8,555 nucleotides of DNA, from positions 1,861 through 10,415 of the forward strand of contig JALXCS010000372.1 in the NCBI GenBank assembly GCA_026990815.1, in the 5' to 3' direction. The notes beneath the pieces were generated by a model that saw only the letters and a list, made by a program, of their open reading frames with translations, ran no database searches and was not told where the DNA came from. Below, one piece after another: positions 1 through 6,864 of this stretch (position 1 is its first letter; every line of letters starts with the position of its first letter). Position numbers and translations under genes: made by a program. This DNA is from Methylomonas sp. (lineage in GTDB: Bacteria; Pseudomonadota; Gammaproteobacteria; Methylococcales; Methylomonadaceae).

Positions 1-1
1 G

Positions 2-85
2 CCATGGCGAGAACGGAATGAAGTTTGGCGGGATTTAATAACCAAATACCCTCAGAAAAAAAATGACTCAATTTTCGAAACATAA
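2..85 (+). CDS. Possible 3' end of an unidentified gene (partial, runs off the left edge)
   Basis: The frame starting at base 2 stays open for 27 codons to a TAA at 83-85. The peptide is rich in Trp and Arg at its start (PWRERNEVWRDL) and turns Lys-rich before the stop. The base composition is visibly less AT-rich than the following spacer, which fits a coding tail. I do not recognise the family. The other two plus-strand frames also end in short open runs (stops at 19-21 and 34-36), so the choice of frame is uncertain. No function can be assigned. Confidence 0.3.
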   Translation, partial: PWRERNEVWRDLITKYPQKKNDSIFET

Positions 86-125
86 ATGAATAACTTCCTT
101 TTTAGATTGTTAAATAAACTTTGAA

Positions 126-147
126 CCAGAAAAGAGAATTTTTCTGG
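126..147. repeat. Perfect 8-bp inverted repeat with 6-base spacer
   Basis: The arms CCAGAAAA (126-133) and TTTTCTGG (140-147) are exact reverse complements around GAGAAT. The repeat abuts the possible -10 CATAAT at 148-153, so it covers the -35/spacer region of any promoter there. That position suits an operator. It could also be a weak hairpin ending transcription of the gene that may stop at 85, but the stem is AT-rich and no T-run follows it. The role is inferred; the symmetry is directly visible. Confidence 0.5.
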
Positions 148-153
148 CATAAT
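145..153 (+). promoter_or_regulatory. Candidate extended -10 promoter for the double-receiver gene
   Basis: TGGCATAAT matches an extended -10 (TG, one base, then a five-of-six match to TATAAT). There is no good -35 at 16-18 bp; the nearest TTGAAC-like hexamer (121-126) is 21 bp away. Transcription would begin near 160, giving a leader of about 60 bases before the ATG at 220. This rests on motif resemblance in very AT-rich DNA, where such matches arise by chance. Confidence 0.3.
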
Positions 154-219
154 AAATCAGCGATGAGAATGGTACAAATAATATTTAGATCTATTTTTGA
201 ATAACTGTTAACTTAACTA

Positions 220-1008
220 ATGGCACAAGAAATCAAGCAGAGCCCATCAATTTGGATTGTAGATAACAATCGGAAAAATGCTGCGGAATTACAATCTTAT
301 CTACAACAATATGCTTGTGAAATTTTAGTTTTATCCAACGGTTTTCAATGCCTGGATGGATTAGAAAATATTAGACCAGATTTGATTATTATAGATATGG
401 AATTGCCTGATCTAAATGGTATTGAGACGATTCGCAATATCAGAGCAAAATTTCCAGATCAAGACATTATTGCCATAGCAGAACAATTGCCTGATGACTA
501 TCAACAACATTTTTTTAATTCTGAAGAAATCACCTTTATTCTTAAGTCAGAGTTGTCAAAATCACTAAGCATTTGTCTAGCTGAAAAATTTGATCCGGCT
601 TTGCAAAATAATCCTCAAGCAGTTTCAAAACAACAATCAGAAACCGACAAAATTTTGATTGCTGAAGACAATGAAATCAATTGCTTATTGTTAGAAAATC
701 AGTTGTTAAGTCTGAATTGTACAGTTGATATCGCAAGGGATGGGGGCCAGGCAGTCGATAAATTATTAGAGACAACTTACGACCTGGCGCTTATTGATCT
801 AAATATGCCGATTATGGACGGCGTAGATGTTGTAAAGACAGTAAGAAGCCAGTACGGGCCAAACCAGCAATTAAAAATGATTGCTGTCAGTGGTTTTGCA
901 GAAAAGAGGCTGGAAAAAGCGGCTTTACGAAATGGCTTCGATAATTTCATCACTAAACCAGTTGATCTCAAAGAACTAGAAAAAATCTTGCAATCTACCG
1001 CCAAATAA
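220..1008 (+). CDS. Stand-alone response regulator with two receiver domains and no output domain
   Basis: This 262-residue soluble protein has two CheY-like receiver domains joined by a Gln/Ser-rich linker (about 126-142). The second (about 143-260) is canonical: acidic pair E149-D150, phosphoacceptor D193 in LIDLNMP, S224 and K246-P247. Its ILIAEDNEIN opening is typical of receivers attached to hybrid histidine kinases. The first (about 10-120) is degenerate: D15-N16, phosphoacceptor D59 and K109 are kept, but the Thr/Ser switch position is Ala (A87) and the Pro after Lys is Ser. There is no DNA-binding, enzymatic or HPt domain, so it probably relays or sequesters phosphate, or acts by protein contact. 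The start is forced by an in-frame stop at 214-216. No Shine-Dalgarno sequence is visible, so translation may be weak or leader-dependent. No kinase gene lies in the window. Family assignment is firm; pathway is unknown. Confidence 0.93.
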   Translation: MAQEIKQSPSIWIVDNNRKNAAELQSYLQQYACEILVLSNGFQCLDGLENIRPDLIIIDMELPDLNGIETIRNIRAKFPDQDIIAIAEQLPDDYQQHFFNSEEITFILKSELSKSLSICLAEKFDPALQNNPQAVSKQQSETDKILIAEDNEINCLLLENQLLSLNCTVDIARDGGQAVDKLLETTYDLALIDLNMPIMDGVDVVKTVRSQYGPNQQLKMIAVSGFAEKRLEKAALRNGFDNFITKPVDLKELEKILQSTAK

Positions 1009-1028
1009 GCCACCTATTATTGTACAGC

Positions 1029-1541
1029 TTACGATATCTCGGCTTTTGATAAAACTTCCAAGGCTGATTCATAATCTGGTTCCTCTGCTATTTCCTGAAC
1101 CAACTGGCTATAAGTAATCTTGTTATTCTCATCAATAATCACGACTGCTCTCGCGGTTAATCCGCTAAGAATACTATCAATAATTCTGACACCATAATCA
1201 TCAGAAAAGGAAGACCGGAACGTTGATAACGGAACGATGTCTTTTAATTTTTCTTTACCGCAAAAGCGATCCTGAGCAAAAGGTAAATCTGCAGAAATCA
1301 TCAGCATCACGGTATTTTTTAGCCGATGGGCTTTTTCATTAAACTTGCGTGCTGAAATAGCACAAGTCGGTGTATCTAGGCTGGGAACAATATTAAGTAA
1401 TTTTTTTTTGCCAGAAAAATCAGCTAAACAAACATCGACCAATCTGGAGCTAGTTAATAAAAAATCAGGTGCCATCTCGCCGGCAGAAGGCAATTCGCCA
1501 CAAGTATGAATAGGTTTGCCTTGAAAAGTGATTTCACTCAT
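1029..1541 (-). CDS. tpx: Thiol peroxidase (atypical 2-Cys peroxiredoxin)
   Basis: Tpx reduces hydrogen peroxide and organic (lipid) hydroperoxides using thioredoxin. The 170-residue protein matches E. coli Tpx (168 residues) end to end. The peroxidatic cysteine is C60 in the catalytic segment PSLDTPTC with T57, the resolving cysteine is C94 in SADLPFAQDRFCG, and the active-site arginine is R131 in ARAVVIID. Two further cysteines (C14, C38) are not at E. coli positions, while the third E. coli cysteine (C82) is replaced by Met81. The start codon lies one base after the der stop codon, with only an A-rich weak ribosome-binding region inside the der tail, so coupled translation is likely. It is the last gene of the block and converges with the receiver gene across a 20-base gap with no clear terminator. 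Confidence 0.96.
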   Translation of the reverse strand: MSEITFQGKPIHTCGELPSAGEMAPDFLLTSSRLVDVCLADFSGKKKLLNIVPSLDTPTCAISARKFNEKAHRLKNTVMLMISADLPFAQDRFCGKEKLKDIVPLSTFRSSFSDDYGVRIIDSILSGLTARAVVIIDENNKITYSQLVQEIAEEPDYESALEVLSKAEIS

Positions 1542-1542
1542 T

Positions 1543-2943
1543 TTATTTATTTCTTTTTTTGATATGTTTGATAAGTCTTTTCCTTTTTTTAAGTTGTCGC
1601 TCCGTTAGTTTATTCTTCCGGCCATGAAAAGGATTTGACGATGATTTAAGATGAATTCTAACAGGGGTTCCATCCAGACCTAATTTGCTCCTGAAAAAAT
1701 TCATCAGATAACGCTTGTAGGCATTTGCCAATGCTTCAGTCTGATTACCATGAATGACCACCACTGGGGGATTGTGACCTCCCTGATGAGCATATTTCAA
1801 TTTCACCCGACGACCTTGAACCAATGGCGGCTGATGCATTTGTACAGCTTCTTCAAGAATTTTGCTAAGCAGTGAGGTCGACATGTCAATCATGGCTTTA
1901 TCATGTAGCTCATGAACAACATCGAACAATTTGCCTACCCCGCTACCATGTAATGCAGAGATAGGGTGTTTCTGGGCATATTCCAAAAATGGTAATTTGA
2001 CATCAATTTGCCTTTTGATGGTGTTTTTCTGATCGACACTCAATCCATCCCATTTATTCAGGCCGATAATAAGTGCGCGGCCAGCTTCAAGAACCAGACC
2101 CAGCAAATGAGCATCCTGATCAGTAACTCCTTCACTGGCATCAATAAGGTAAATCACGACATTTGCTTTTTCAATGGCTTGCAATGATTTGATGACACTG
2201 AATTTTTCTATCACTTGAGATATTTTGGCACGTCTGCGCATACCAGCGGTATCAATAAGTGTAAATGATTTACCATCACGTTCGAACGGGATAAAAATAC
2301 TATCACGCGTAGTTCCTGGCTGATCAAAAACCACCACTCTTTCTTCACCTAGCAATCGGTTGACTAATGTCGATTTACCGACATTGGGCCTGCCAATAAT
2401 AGCGATAGCAATTCCCTGCTCTGTTGGTTTTTGTGGTTGTTCATCAGTTTCCGGTATTAGCTCATCAACAGTGGCAAGCAGCTCGGAAACACCCCGTCCA
2501 TGTGTAGCAGCAATGGTTACTGGTTTCCCCAATGCCAAATTATAGAAATCTGCAATTGCCTCATCAGGATTAATTCCATCAATTTTGTTAGCGACCAAAA
2601 CCACTGGTTTATTTAATTTTCTGAGCATTTCAACAATGGCTTGATCAGAAGCATTCAAACCTTCCCTGGCATCTACCAGAAAAAAAACCAGATCTGCTTC
2701 TTCGAGTGCTAGTTGCACCTGGCGTCTTGCAAAGGTTTCAATACCAATCAAATCATCGGCAATACCTCCGGTATCAATCAGCAAGCAATCCCGATTGCCG
2801 CGTTTGATTCGACCATATTGACGGTCTCGAGTTAAACCAGGAAAATCTGCCACCAAAGCTTCCCTGCTTCGGGTCAAATAATTAAATAGTGTCGATTTCC
2901 CAACATTGGGTCGCCCAACTAGGGCGATAACTGGTAAAGACAT
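1543..2943 (-). CDS. der: Ribosome biogenesis GTPase Der (EngA)
   Basis: Der is an essential tandem GTPase that assists maturation of the 50S ribosomal subunit. All its modules are present in 466 residues (E. coli: 490). G domain 1 has P-loop GRPNVGKS at 10-17, PGLTRD at 35-40, DTGG at 57-60 and NKID at 119-122. G domain 2 has P-loop GRPNVGKS at 184-191, PGTTRD at 209-214, DTAG at 231-234 and NKWD at 296-299. A KH-like RNA-binding domain follows at about 353-435, then a strongly basic tail (442-466) that should contact rRNA. The acidic linker between the G domains (about 163-176) is short. The start codon shares one base with the bamB stop (TAATG), so der is probably translated by ribosomes finishing bamB. 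Confidence 0.98.
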   Translation of the reverse strand: MSLPVIALVGRPNVGKSTLFNYLTRSREALVADFPGLTRDRQYGRIKRGNRDCLLIDTGGIADDLIGIETFARRQVQLALEEADLVFFLVDAREGLNASDQAIVEMLRKLNKPVVLVANKIDGINPDEAIADFYNLALGKPVTIAATHGRGVSELLATVDELIPETDEQPQKPTEQGIAIAIIGRPNVGKSTLVNRLLGEERVVVFDQPGTTRDSIFIPFERDGKSFTLIDTAGMRRRAKISQVIEKFSVIKSLQAIEKANVVIYLIDASEGVTDQDAHLLGLVLEAGRALIIGLNKWDGLSVDQKNTIKRQIDVKLPFLEYAQKHPISALHGSGVGKLFDVVHELHDKAMIDMSTSLLSKILEEAVQMHQPPLVQGRRVKLKYAHQGGHNPPVVVIHGNQTEALANAYKRYLMNFFRSKLGLDGTPVRIHLKSSSNPFHGRKNKLTERQLKKRKRLIKHIKKRNK

Positions 2944-4136
2944 TAAATTGGCTTGGCTCTTAAAGCGGCAATAGTGCCATCCTGAGCATAGATATAAACA
3001 ATTTGATCAACCACGATCGGTTGGGTCTGAATAGCTTCATCTGTAATTTGAATTCTTCCTAATTGTCTGCCATCACTGGTCGATAGCCAATGAACGTAAC
3101 CTTCAAAGTCCCCGGCAACAACATATTCATCATAAGCAACTGGTGCTGTCAACCTACGTTGATGAAGGTCCTTCTGGCTCCATAGCCCGGCACCATTACG
3201 TTGATCGAGTTGCCAAACATCACTTTCAGTATCAGTCAGATACAAATACTTCCAGTCATTGCTTAAGCCTGAATAAGAAGAAATATCTTCGTTTCGCCAT
3301 AGTACATCGCCATCAAGAGCTAATACGGCACTCACCCCACCCTGATAACTGGCAATGAAAATAACACCGTCAGATTCAATCGGGTCAACATCCAAATCAA
3401 CAAGACGTTCTACTTCCGAGCGGCCTCTTGGGATGGCAATACTGGTCTCCCAAACCAGTTTCCCGTCCCTCAATCGCAAGGCTATTAATTTGCCATTGGC
3501 AAAACCGCTAATGACTGTATTTTCAACAATAAGAGGTGTGCCGGATCCATGAATACTCAGCGTTGGAACACTTTTAATAAACACCCAAAGTTCTTTGCCC
3601 GTTGCCTCATCCAAAGCAATCTGTCGGCCATCTGTGGTACGAACAATCACTATCCCTTGATCGATCTTCGGAACAGATAATACTTCGCTGGAAACCTTGG
3701 CTGTCCACAATTCTTTTCCGGAATCAGTATCCAGAGCGATAACTTCAGCATCACTAGTACCCAGGACTACAGTTGATGAACCAATGCCGGGACCGCTGGA
3801 AATCGGTTTTTGTTTTTCAACGCTCCACAGCAACTTTCCATTTGAGGCGTCACGAGCTTCAACTAAACCTTCCCTGTCGGCAGTAATTATTTTTCCATAG
3901 GCTAAAGCAGGCACTAATTTCACATCCTGCTCATCAAAACCGACTCCAGTCTGCGCTTTCCATAAAAGCTCAATATTTATTTCAGGCTCATAGATGGTCA
4001 ACTCGTTGGGTGGCTCAATATTATCTTCTCCGCCTGTAATATAGTCAGTTAAACTGCTGGCCGCCTCATCAAGCTGCTGCAATGCAGCGCATCCAGATAT
4101 AATAAAGGAACAAAAAATTAAGACAGCAATGCGCAT
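2943..4136 (-). CDS. bamB: Outer-membrane assembly lipoprotein BamB
   Basis: BamB is the beta-propeller lipoprotein of the BAM complex, which folds beta-barrel proteins into the outer membrane, and it binds BamA. The 397-residue product (E. coli: 392) starts with a lipoprotein signal peptide ending in the lipobox ISGC, with lipidated C16. Position +2 is Ala, not Asp, as expected for outer-membrane sorting. The rest is a series of about eight PQQ-like blades, recognisable by recurring phrases such as NGKLLW, SGKELW, TGKELW and DGKLVW. It overlaps yfgM upstream and der downstream by one base each (TAATG), the familiar yfgM-bamB-der order. Confidence 0.96.
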   Translation of the reverse strand: MRIAVLIFCSFIISGCAALQQLDEAASSLTDYITGGEDNIEPPNELTIYEPEINIELLWKAQTGVGFDEQDVKLVPALAYGKIITADREGLVEARDASNGKLLWSVEKQKPISSGPGIGSSTVVLGTSDAEVIALDTDSGKELWTAKVSSEVLSVPKIDQGIVIVRTTDGRQIALDEATGKELWVFIKSVPTLSIHGSGTPLIVENTVISGFANGKLIALRLRDGKLVWETSIAIPRGRSEVERLVDLDVDPIESDGVIFIASYQGGVSAVLALDGDVLWRNEDISSYSGLSNDWKYLYLTDTESDVWQLDQRNGAGLWSQKDLHQRRLTAPVAYDEYVVAGDFEGYVHWLSTSDGRQLGRIQITDEAIQTQPIVVDQIVYIYAQDGTIAALRAKPI

Positions 4137-4786
4137 TATTCTTTGATTTCTTCTATTTCAGGCACGGAAATATCATCCAGTTTACTTTGCAATAATGGAG
4201 AAAAATTTCCGGTCCGCAAGGCATTCTGATAAGCAGTTCGTGCGACACCCAATCTCTTAAGTTCAACGTATAAATCACCCTTCAGTTCTTCATAGATTCC
4301 GGTAAAACTATCGCCAGCCTGGGGCTCCATATCTGCGATCAATTGCAATCCTTGTTCATATTCTCCAGTAGCCAACATGATTCTGAGGGTTCGAACTGTA
4401 GCCAGGTTTTTGATCACGAAATCAGAACTGGTCTTAAGTTTACCAAGAATTTCCTTGGTCGCAGGTATTTCATTTAACTGAATTTTGGCCTTAGCTTCTA
4501 ATAACAAACCTATTTCGGCGTATGCTGTTGAACCAAATTCCTTTTCAAGTGCCTCACTGATTTTAATAGCTGTCACTGACTTATCTTCTTTAACAGCCAG
4601 CAATAATTGTTCATATATTGCTGACGCTTGAAGCGCCTTTCGTTCCTGGTTGCTTTTCCAGAAATTCCAGCCACCAATCATTGCTACACCAATAATAACT
4701 CCGGCAATGACAGATGTACCATTGGCTTTCCACCAGCGTTTTAGTGCTTCAACTTGTTCTTCGTCTGAATTGTAAACTTCCATCAT
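4136..4786 (-). CDS. yfgM: YfgM family inner-membrane protein, ancillary SecYEG translocon subunit
   Basis: YfgM is a single-pass inner-membrane protein with a periplasmic TPR-like domain. In E. coli it associates with SecYEG and the chaperone PpiD and helps hand over exported proteins. This 216-residue protein has a short acidic cytoplasmic N-terminus with the conserved EEQVEALKRWWKANG phrase, one membrane helix at about 25-43 (IAGVIIGVAMIGGW) and an alpha-helical periplasmic remainder. It begins with two consecutive ATG codons (4786 and 4783); family alignment with MEIYENEN of E. coli favours the second, giving 215 residues. Neither has a good Shine-Dalgarno sequence, because the leader is almost pure A/T. 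It follows hisS by 35 bases and overlaps bamB by one base. Confidence 0.92.
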   Translation of the reverse strand: MMEVYNSDEEQVEALKRWWKANGTSVIAGVIIGVAMIGGWNFWKSNQERKALQASAIYEQLLLAVKEDKSVTAIKISEALEKEFGSTAYAEIGLLLEAKAKIQLNEIPATKEILGKLKTSSDFVIKNLATVRTLRIMLATGEYEQGLQLIADMEPQAGDSFTGIYEELKGDLYVELKRLGVARTAYQNALRTGNFSPLLQSKLDDISVPEIEEIKE

Positions 4787-4793
4787 ATTGAGT

Positions 4794-4811
4794 AAATTTA
4801 AAAAATTTAAA
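4794..4811. repeat. Tandem 9-bp A/T repeat in the hisS-yfgM gap
   Basis: AAATTTAAA occurs twice back to back, followed by four more A residues. It fills much of the 35-base spacer, the longest gap inside the gene block. An A/T tract here could act as an UP-like element or a standby site for ribosomes, but simple A/T drift is equally likely. Confidence 0.4.
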
Positions 4812-4821
4812 AAAATAACAA

Positions 4822-6096
4822 CTAATTAAGTACTTTTTTTAATAAATCAACTGCTTCTTCATGAGAAACAGTTTGTTGTTCATGATCTGAACGAAGCGGC
4901 TTAATGCTGATTTTGTGGGCTATTATCTCATCTTCACCAAGAACTAAAGCATATTTTGCGCCGCTTTTGTCAGCTTTCTTAAACTGACTTTTAAAACTGC
5001 CGCCACCACAATGCATCTGCAACTTCAAATCAGGCAGCTCCTTTCGAAATTTTTCAGCCAATTCAAACCCCGCCAGCTCGGCATTTTCTCCAACGCAAAT
5101 TAAATATGCATCCACTAGTTGTGGTTCGGGCAATTGGCTGCTTTCTTCGAGAAGTGATAATAACCTTTCCATTCCCATAGCAAAACCAATCGCATGATTT
5201 GGTTTACCCCCTAATTGCTCAATCAGGCTATCATATCGACCTCCTGCACAAACAGTTCCTTGTGCGCCAAGTTTATCAGTTACCCATTCAAATACCGTTT
5301 TGCTGTAATAGTCCAAACCTCTAACAAGTCGAGGATTCAGAGTATACCGAATACCTAGATGATCTAGCTGCTGCGTCAGCTGAGCAAAATGTGCTTGACT
5401 TTGTTCTCCCAAAAAATCCATTAATATTGGTGCTTGAGAAATTAGCGCTTGCATTTTAGGGTTTTTACTGTCCAAAATACGCAATGGATTAGTTTTTAAC
5501 CGGCGCAGGCTGTCCTCGTCCAATTGCTCAGGATAACTGGAGAAAAATTCAATTAATTGCTGTCGATAAACCAATCTTTCCTCGGTTGTCCCCAAAGAAT
5601 TTAACTGCAATTCTAAATGGTCCAGGATACCTAGACGACGCCATAACCTAACTGTCAACAACAAAATCTCGATATCTATATCAGGACCTGGCATGCCGTA
5701 GGTTTCAACGCCTAGCTGAATAAATTGACGATACCTGCCTTTCTGCGGTCTTTCATGACGAAACATCGGACCGTAATACCAAAGACGTTGTATCTGATTA
5801 TGCAGCAGACCGTGTTCGAGACAGGCCCTCAAACACCCAGCTGTTCCTTCAGGACGTAAGGTTAGTGAACCACCATTTCGATCATCAAAGGTATACATTT
5901 CTTTTTCGACGATATCAGTAACTTCGCCAATTGAGCGTTTGAATAATTCAGTTTTTTCAACAATGGGCAAGCGAATTTCTTTATATCCATAACAGCTCAT
6001 GACCTCTTTGACAATCCGCTCAACATATTGCCAATGCGGTGTAGAATCCGGCAATACATCATGCATGCCGCGAATTGCTTGAATGTTCCTTGCCAT
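4822..6096 (-). CDS. hisS: Histidyl-tRNA synthetase (class II)
   Basis: HisS charges tRNA-His with histidine in the cytoplasm. The protein is 424 residues, the same length as E. coli HisS, and carries all class II signatures: RPEGTA at 81-86; motif 2 around 110-131 (MFRHERPQKGRYRQF); the histidine-specific loops LVRGLDYYSKTVFEW at 257-271, including R259, and AGGRYDSLIEQLGG at 284-297; and motif 3 at 302-311 (AIGFAMGMER). The C-terminal anticodon-binding domain spans about 326-424. The start ARNIQAIRGMHD matches the family, with AAAGAGA close upstream. It begins nine bases after the pilW stop. In E. coli and Pseudomonas the gene before hisS is ispG; here it is pilW. Confidence 0.98.
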   Translation of the reverse strand: MARNIQAIRGMHDVLPDSTPHWQYVERIVKEVMSCYGYKEIRLPIVEKTELFKRSIGEVTDIVEKEMYTFDDRNGGSLTLRPEGTAGCLRACLEHGLLHNQIQRLWYYGPMFRHERPQKGRYRQFIQLGVETYGMPGPDIDIEILLLTVRLWRRLGILDHLELQLNSLGTTEERLVYRQQLIEFFSSYPEQLDEDSLRRLKTNPLRILDSKNPKMQALISQAPILMDFLGEQSQAHFAQLTQQLDHLGIRYTLNPRLVRGLDYYSKTVFEWVTDKLGAQGTVCAGGRYDSLIEQLGGKPNHAIGFAMGMERLLSLLEESSQLPEPQLVDAYLICVGENAELAGFELAEKFRKELPDLKLQMHCGGGSFKSQFKKADKSGAKYALVLGEDEIIAHKISIKPLRSDHEQQTVSHEEAVDLLKKVLN

Positions 6097-6105
6097 TCTC
6101 TTTAA

Positions 6106-6864
6106 TTATTTCTCTAGCAGAAGCTTTTCTGCTTCAGGCGAATCCGGAAACTGCCTTAATAAAGAAGCACGATATTGCTCAGCCTGTTGCTCAGCGCCTA
6201 ATGCAGTTTCAATTCGATAGCCTAAATATAAGGAGTTTGCGGGTTGAAATTTTCCCGAAGCACTAAAAAAACGTTCAAGATATGCTCTTGCAGACATATA
6301 TTTGCCATCATCGTAATAAATCTCGGCCATTGCCAATAAAGCTGGCGCATGTTCAGGATTTTGCAGTAATGCTTTTTTAAAAAACAACATAGCCTTTTGC
6401 TTGTGCCCTTGTCGTAATTGACAATGCCCCAGGTTTGTTAAAACCTGCCAATGAATCTGGCTGGTTGGATCGCTTGCTGCAGAACGCAAGTATTTTCCAG
6501 CCTGAGAAAATTTTCCTTGTTCGCAAAGGAACCGGCCAAAATTATTCTTAATTCTTGCATCATCTGGAGCTAATGAAATGGCAATGTCAAAATGTTTTTT
6601 AGCAATGTCTGGTTCGCCGAGCCTGCCATATAAAACGCCCAAAGTATTATGAGTTTGAGCGTCTTTAGGGTCTATTTCCAGAGCTTTAATTAAATTCTCT
6701 TTCGCTTCTTCCAGCTTACCTAACTGATAATATCGAACCCCTAATTCCCGATAAAGATCAGTTTGTTCCTGTTTGCTTAGTTTTTTAACTGTCTTGGTGT
6801 TTTGACTACAGCCAAAAACAAACAAAACCACAAAAATCGAGAAAAAAATTTTTTTAAGCTGCAT
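6106..6864 (-). CDS. pilW: Type IV pilus biogenesis TPR lipoprotein PilW/PilF
   Basis: PilF (Pseudomonas) or PilW is an outer-membrane lipoprotein pilotin needed for assembly of the PilQ secretin of type IV pili. The 252-residue protein starts with KK, then a hydrophobic signal peptide ending in FVFGC, with lipidated C19 followed by Ser. About six TPR units follow, at roughly 35-68, 69-102, 103-136, 138-171, 172-205 and 207-240, with typical phrases such as LGVRYYQLGKLEEAKENLIKAL and LGVLYGRLGEPDIAKKHFD. It overlaps the end of rlmN by 11 bases. The position directly after rlmN is where Pseudomonas has pilF. Other pilus genes are not in the window, so a working pilus cannot be judged from here. 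Confidence 0.92.
   Translation of the reverse strand: MQLKKIFFSIFVVLFVFGCSQNTKTVKKLSKQEQTDLYRELGVRYYQLGKLEEAKENLIKALEIDPKDAQTHNTLGVLYGRLGEPDIAKKHFDIAISLAPDDARIKNNFGRFLCEQGKFSQAGKYLRSAASDPTSQIHWQVLTNLGHCQLRQGHKQKAMLFFKKALLQNPEHAPALLAMAEIYYDDGKYMSARAYLERFFSASGKFQPANSLYLGYRIETALGAEQQAEQYRASLLRQFPDSPEAEKLLLEK

Noticed and set aside
1..219. Minus-strand gene or RNA gene in the left flank
   Set aside because: The minus frames are cut by frequent stops, and no tRNA-like or other structured RNA pattern is visible.
777..1013. Minus-strand frame opposite the receiver gene
   Set aside because: It lies antisense to a clear receiver domain and its product resembles no protein; a shadow of the real gene.
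1004..1031. Terminator between the convergent receiver and tpx genes
   Set aside because: Only a weak five-base A/T pairing (AATAA with TTATT) is visible, without a GC stem or T-run on either strand.
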